Source: an uncultured Collinsella sp. | GTDB taxonomy: Bacteria; Actinomycetota; Coriobacteriia; Coriobacteriales; Coriobacteriaceae | Assembly: GCA_937981515.1 (NCBI GenBank) | Contig: CALJNY010000146.1 | Location: forward strand, 1 to 7,406 | Direction: 5' to 3' | DNA: 7,406 nucleotides | Part shown: in pieces, positions 5,583 through 7,406 of the stretch | How positions within the stretch are numbered: position 1 is the first letter of the stretch | Layout of the letters: each line of letters begins with the position of its first letter | Translations under genes and position numbers: made by a program | The notes under the pieces: model-generated | The model's input: only the letters and a program-made list of their open reading frames with translations | Told to the model about the DNA's origin: nothing | The model's database searches: none

Positions 5583-5837
5583 TTATTCCACGGTGCCGTA
5601 GACGGCGCCCCAGCCGTGGGCGGCCAAGGCGGAGTTGAGCTGGTCGCAAAGTGACTGGCGGTCGTAATAGCCGGGCGGTAGCAGGTTGACGATTTCCATG
5701 AGATCGGGCGCCAGGTCCAAGATTTCGGCTTGTACGATCAGATCCAGGCGGTCGATGGCGTGGCGGTCGTAAAACAGTCCGTCGACCAGGCGCTGCAGGT
5801 CGCCGAATTCCTCGGCCTGGAACGATCCGTACTCCAT
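5583..5837 (-). CDS. Small acidic protein of unknown function (84 aa)
   Basis: I do not recognise a named family. The 84-residue product starts MEYGSFQAEEFGDLQRLVDG, is acidic, has no membrane segment or signal peptide, and looks mostly helical up to about residue 52 (DRLDLIVQAEILDLAPDLMEIVNLL). It ends with LPPGYYDRQSLCDQLNSAL and a glycine-rich tail HGWGAVYGTVE. There are no zinc ligands or DNA-binding motif that I can see. Support that it is real: an almost perfect ribosome binding site, AAGGAGG, 4 nt before its ATG (CCTCCTT at 5842-5848 on the + strand), a bidirectional terminator after its stop, and good codon use. It is convergent with nhaA and divergent from the aminotransferase gene, with a 149-nt gap. 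Without a start-site or homology check the overlapping minus-strand frames cannot be fully excluded, but they lack such a ribosome binding site. Confidence 0.78.
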   Translation of the reverse strand: MEYGSFQAEEFGDLQRLVDGLFYDRHAIDRLDLIVQAEILDLAPDLMEIVNLLPPGYYDRQSLCDQLNSALAAHGWGAVYGTVE

Positions 5838-5922
5838 AGTGCCTCCTTGGGCGCTTCACGCCGACATGCGCGGCGATTCGTAAATCATTGCGATGAACTT
5901 AATCTATCACGGCTTCATACCG

Positions 5923-5951
5923 TTGCGGCGGTGGCGGTCTATACTTAGACG
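5923..5951 (+). promoter_or_regulatory. Candidate promoter of the aminotransferase gene
   Basis: TTGCGG (5923-5928) and TAGACG (5946-5951) are 17 nt apart, giving a possible -35/-10 pair 35 nt before the start codon. TATACT (5940-5945) is a better -10 match but lacks a spaced -35. The dyad GTCTA-TACT-TAGAC (5937-5950) overlaps both and could be an operator. Confidence 0.35.
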
Positions 5952-5986
5952 AACTGCAACGTCCCGCTTCGCGAAAGGTCGCACCC

Positions 5987-7291
5987 ATGCAGACGATCTA
6001 CCAGAAGATGGAAACCACCGAACTCGATGCCGCCATCGAGGTGCTCAAAGCCGAGGTCGCCGAGGTCAAGGCCAAGGGCCTGGCGCTCGACATGGCCCGC
6101 GGCAAGCCGTCGCCCTCCCAGGTGGACATCTCTCGACCCATGCTCGATATCCTCAATGCCGATGCCGATCTGCACGACGGCAACGTCGACTGCTCAAACT
6201 ACGGTTGCTTTGAGGGCATTCCCTCGGCGCGCAAGCTGGCGGGGGAGTTCCTGGGTTGCCCTGCCGAGCAGACGCTCGTACTGGGTTCGTCGAGCCTTTT
6301 GATCGAGCACGATATCGCCGGCATGTTTTGGCGCTGCGGTTCGTGCGGCAGCGAGCCTTGGGAGGCTTACGAGGCCGCGCACGACGGCAAGAAAGTCAAG
6401 TTCCTGTGCCCTGTTCCCGGCTACGACCGTCACTTTGGCATCACCGCCGATCTGGGTATCGAGAACGTCCCCGTCGCGATGACCGACAACGGCCCCGACA
6501 TGGACGAGGTCGAGCGCCTGGTTGCCGCCGACGACTCCATCAAGGGTATCTGGTGCGTGCCCAAGTATTCCAACCCCACGGGCATTACCTTTAGCGAGGA
6601 CACCGTGCGTCGCCTGGTCGAGATGCCCACGGCCGCGCCCGATTTCCGCATCTTCTGGGACAACGCCTACTGCGTGCACGACCTGTATGACGAGACCGAC
6701 GAGCTCGCCAATATCTTCGACCTCGCTCGCGCGGCGGGCACCGAGGATCGCGTGGTGGCCTTCGCCTCGACGTCCAAGATCACCTTCCCGGGCGCCGGTA
6801 TCGGCTTTATCGGTGCGAGCCCCGCGGTCATCGCCGAGTTCTCCAAGCGCCTGAAGGCAGGCCTTATCAGCGCCGACAAGCTCAACCAGCTGCGCCACGT
6901 GCGTTTCCTTCCCACCATCGAGGCGGTCAGGGAGCACATGAAAAAGCACGCCGAGTTCTTGCGCCCGCGCTTTGAGGCCGTTGAGCGCAAGCTCACCGAG
7001 GGCCTGGGCGATACGGGTTGCGCCACTTGGACGCATCCCCGCGGCGGCTACTTTGTGAGCTTTGATGGTCCCGAGGGCTCGGCCCAAAAGGTCGCTGCGC
7101 TTTGTGCTGACCTGGGCGTCAAGCTCACGCCGGCCGGTGCTACCTGGCCCTATGGCAAGGACCCGCGCGATACCAACATCCGCATCGCGCCGAGCTATCC
7201 CACGGTCGAGGACCTGGAGGCCGCGCTCGATGTGCTGGTGCTGGCCGTTAAGCTTGTTGCTGCCGAGCTCGCGCGTGCCGAGCGCGCCTAA
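5987..7291 (+). CDS. PLP-dependent aminotransferase, class I/II, subgroup Ic (MocR-type aspartate aminotransferase family)
   Basis: This soluble 434-residue enzyme moves an amino group between an amino acid and a 2-oxo acid, with aspartate/2-oxoglutarate the likely pair. The fold-type I landmarks are in order: ARGKPS (37-42) near the substrate site, SSS (101-103) for the cofactor phosphate, PGYDRH (144-149), KYSNPTG (193-199) with Asn196, FWDNAYCVHD (223-232) with Asp225 and Tyr228, the Schiff-base lysine Lys264 in STSKITFPGAGIGF, and the carboxylate-binding Arg399 in NIRIAPSYP. The SKITF(P/A)GAG context is typical of the subgroup Ic aspartate aminotransferases of Actinobacteria and others (Pfam Aminotran_MocR), not of the MocR regulators, since no DNA-binding domain is fused. 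Length is normal. GAAAGG (5973-5978) lies 8 nt before the ATG. It is divergent from the small minus-strand gene. Exact substrate is not proven; alanine or other acceptors are possible. Confidence 0.94.
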   Translation: MQTIYQKMETTELDAAIEVLKAEVAEVKAKGLALDMARGKPSPSQVDISRPMLDILNADADLHDGNVDCSNYGCFEGIPSARKLAGEFLGCPAEQTLVLGSSSLLIEHDIAGMFWRCGSCGSEPWEAYEAAHDGKKVKFLCPVPGYDRHFGITADLGIENVPVAMTDNGPDMDEVERLVAADDSIKGIWCVPKYSNPTGITFSEDTVRRLVEMPTAAPDFRIFWDNAYCVHDLYDETDELANIFDLARAAGTEDRVVAFASTSKITFPGAGIGFIGASPAVIAEFSKRLKAGLISADKLNQLRHVRFLPTIEAVREHMKKHAEFLRPRFEAVERKLTEGLGDTGCATWTHPRGGYFVSFDGPEGSAQKVAALCADLGVKLTPAGATWPYGKDPRDTNIRIAPSYPTVEDLEAALDVLVLAVKLVAAELARAERA

Positions 7292-7296
7292 CGCGC
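7282..7296 (+). other. Hairpin over the aminotransferase stop codon
   Basis: GCGCG (7282-7286) and CGCGC (7292-7296) pair around a 5-nt loop containing the TAA stop. No T-run follows, so it is a weak terminator candidate at best. No other terminator is seen in the 51 nt before the next start. Confidence 0.25.
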
Positions 7297-7342
7297 GGCT
7301 TCCCGTACTATCCGCACCTTCGATACGTAAAGGAGCATATAC

Positions 7343-7406
7343 ATGGATTTTTTTTTTTATTATAAGGCGACGACAGAGATCTACACCATTAAGGTAACCG
7401 GCGAGA
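7343..7406 (+). CDS. Start of a further gene, body apparently replaced by adapter sequence
   Basis: An ATG at 7343 has a good ribosome binding site, AAAGGAG (7329-7335), 7 nt upstream and TACTAT 31 nt upstream, so a real gene probably starts here. The frame stays open to the window end, but the visible peptide (MDFFFYYKATTEIYT, then IKVTGE) is not natural-looking. It closely resembles the well-known artefact peptide FFFFNDTATTEIYTLSLHD, which is translated sequencing adapter. Only the ATG and perhaps one more codon can be trusted. No function can be given. Confidence 0.3.
   Translation, partial: MDFFFYYKATTEIYTIKVTGE
7348..7406 (+). other. Probable Illumina P5 adapter remnant at the sequence end
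   Basis: Eleven T residues (7348-7358) are followed by a stretch that aligns to the P5 flow-cell oligo. Bases 7358-7386 match the 29-nt P5 sequence at 24 positions by hand count, with an exact 11-base run GAGATCTACAC at 7376-7386. The grafted P5 oligo itself carries a T10 linker before this sequence, which explains the T-run. Bases 7387-7406 would then be index and primer sequence with errors, or genomic; they fit poorly. This looks like a contig tip made from untrimmed reads. Confidence 0.85.

Noticed and set aside
5569..5859. 96-residue minus-strand frame overlapping the small gene
   Set aside because: It is Arg/Pro-rich out-of-frame sequence and has no ribosome binding site, unlike the 84-residue frame.
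6194..7087. 297-residue minus-strand frame opposite the aminotransferase gene
   Set aside because: It is antisense to a gene with all PLP-enzyme motifs; it is a by-product of third-position G/C.
7348..7358. T11 tract as a phase-variable homopolymer at a gene start
   Set aside because: It is followed by P5 adapter sequence, and the P5 flow-cell oligo has a T linker, so the tract is very likely technical.
1..7406. New defence, mobile or biosynthetic system
   Set aside because: All complete genes but one belong to well-known housekeeping or transport families. I see no transposase, integrase, CRISPR repeat, toxin-antitoxin pair or attachment site.

Overview
The window looks like chromosomal sequence from a GC-rich gut actinobacterium of the class Coriobacteriia, most likely Collinsella or a close relative. 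The evidence is the codon use (strong preference for C or G at third positions), the gene content (a lactose/cellobiose-type PTS, a ROK sugar kinase, a family II manganese pyrophosphatase, a long NhaA, and an aminotransferase of the actinobacterial subgroup Ic type), and GGGACAG/GGGACGTT-type intergenic repeat fragments that I associate with that class. The taxonomic call is an inference, not a measured match.

Layout: (1) 1-1585, + strand: the end of a PTS EIIC permease gene, then EIIB and EIIA of the same transporter, closed by a strong terminator at 1644-1680. The EIIC-EIIB gap is 161 nt and full of hairpins. (2) 1827-2780, +: ROK-family glucokinase with its own upstream region, which includes a possible three-way-junction RNA. 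(3) 2947-3870, +: manganese-dependent inorganic pyrophosphatase (ppaC), preceded by a REP-like palindrome and closed by a strong terminator. (4) 4138-5496, +: Na+/H+ antiporter nhaA with a long structured leader, a terminator-like hairpin only 33 nt before its start codon, and another hairpin beside the ribosome binding site. (5) 5583-5837, - strand: a small protein of unknown function, convergent with nhaA across a bidirectional terminator. (6) 5987-7291, +: PLP-dependent aminotransferase, divergent from the small gene. (7) 7343-7406: a plausible ribosome binding site and start codon run straight into what reads as a degraded Illumina P5 flow-cell adapter.

How the genes work together: the PTS would import and phosphorylate a beta-linked disaccharide such as cellobiose or chitobiose. 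Hydrolysis of such a phosphodisaccharide leaves one free sugar, and the ROK kinase next door could phosphorylate free glucose. No phospho-beta-glucosidase gene is in view, so this link is inferred. The pyrophosphatase, antiporter and aminotransferase are housekeeping genes, apparently in separate transcription units.

I see no phage, transposase, CRISPR array, toxin-antitoxin pair or new multi-gene defence system. The points most worth a second look are the nhaA leader RNA, the alternative hairpins inside the PTS operon, and the adapter-like sequence at the end, which should be treated as an assembly artefact. No gene-free stretch exceeds 300 bases; the longest gaps (1586-1826 and 3871-4137) are described feature by feature.
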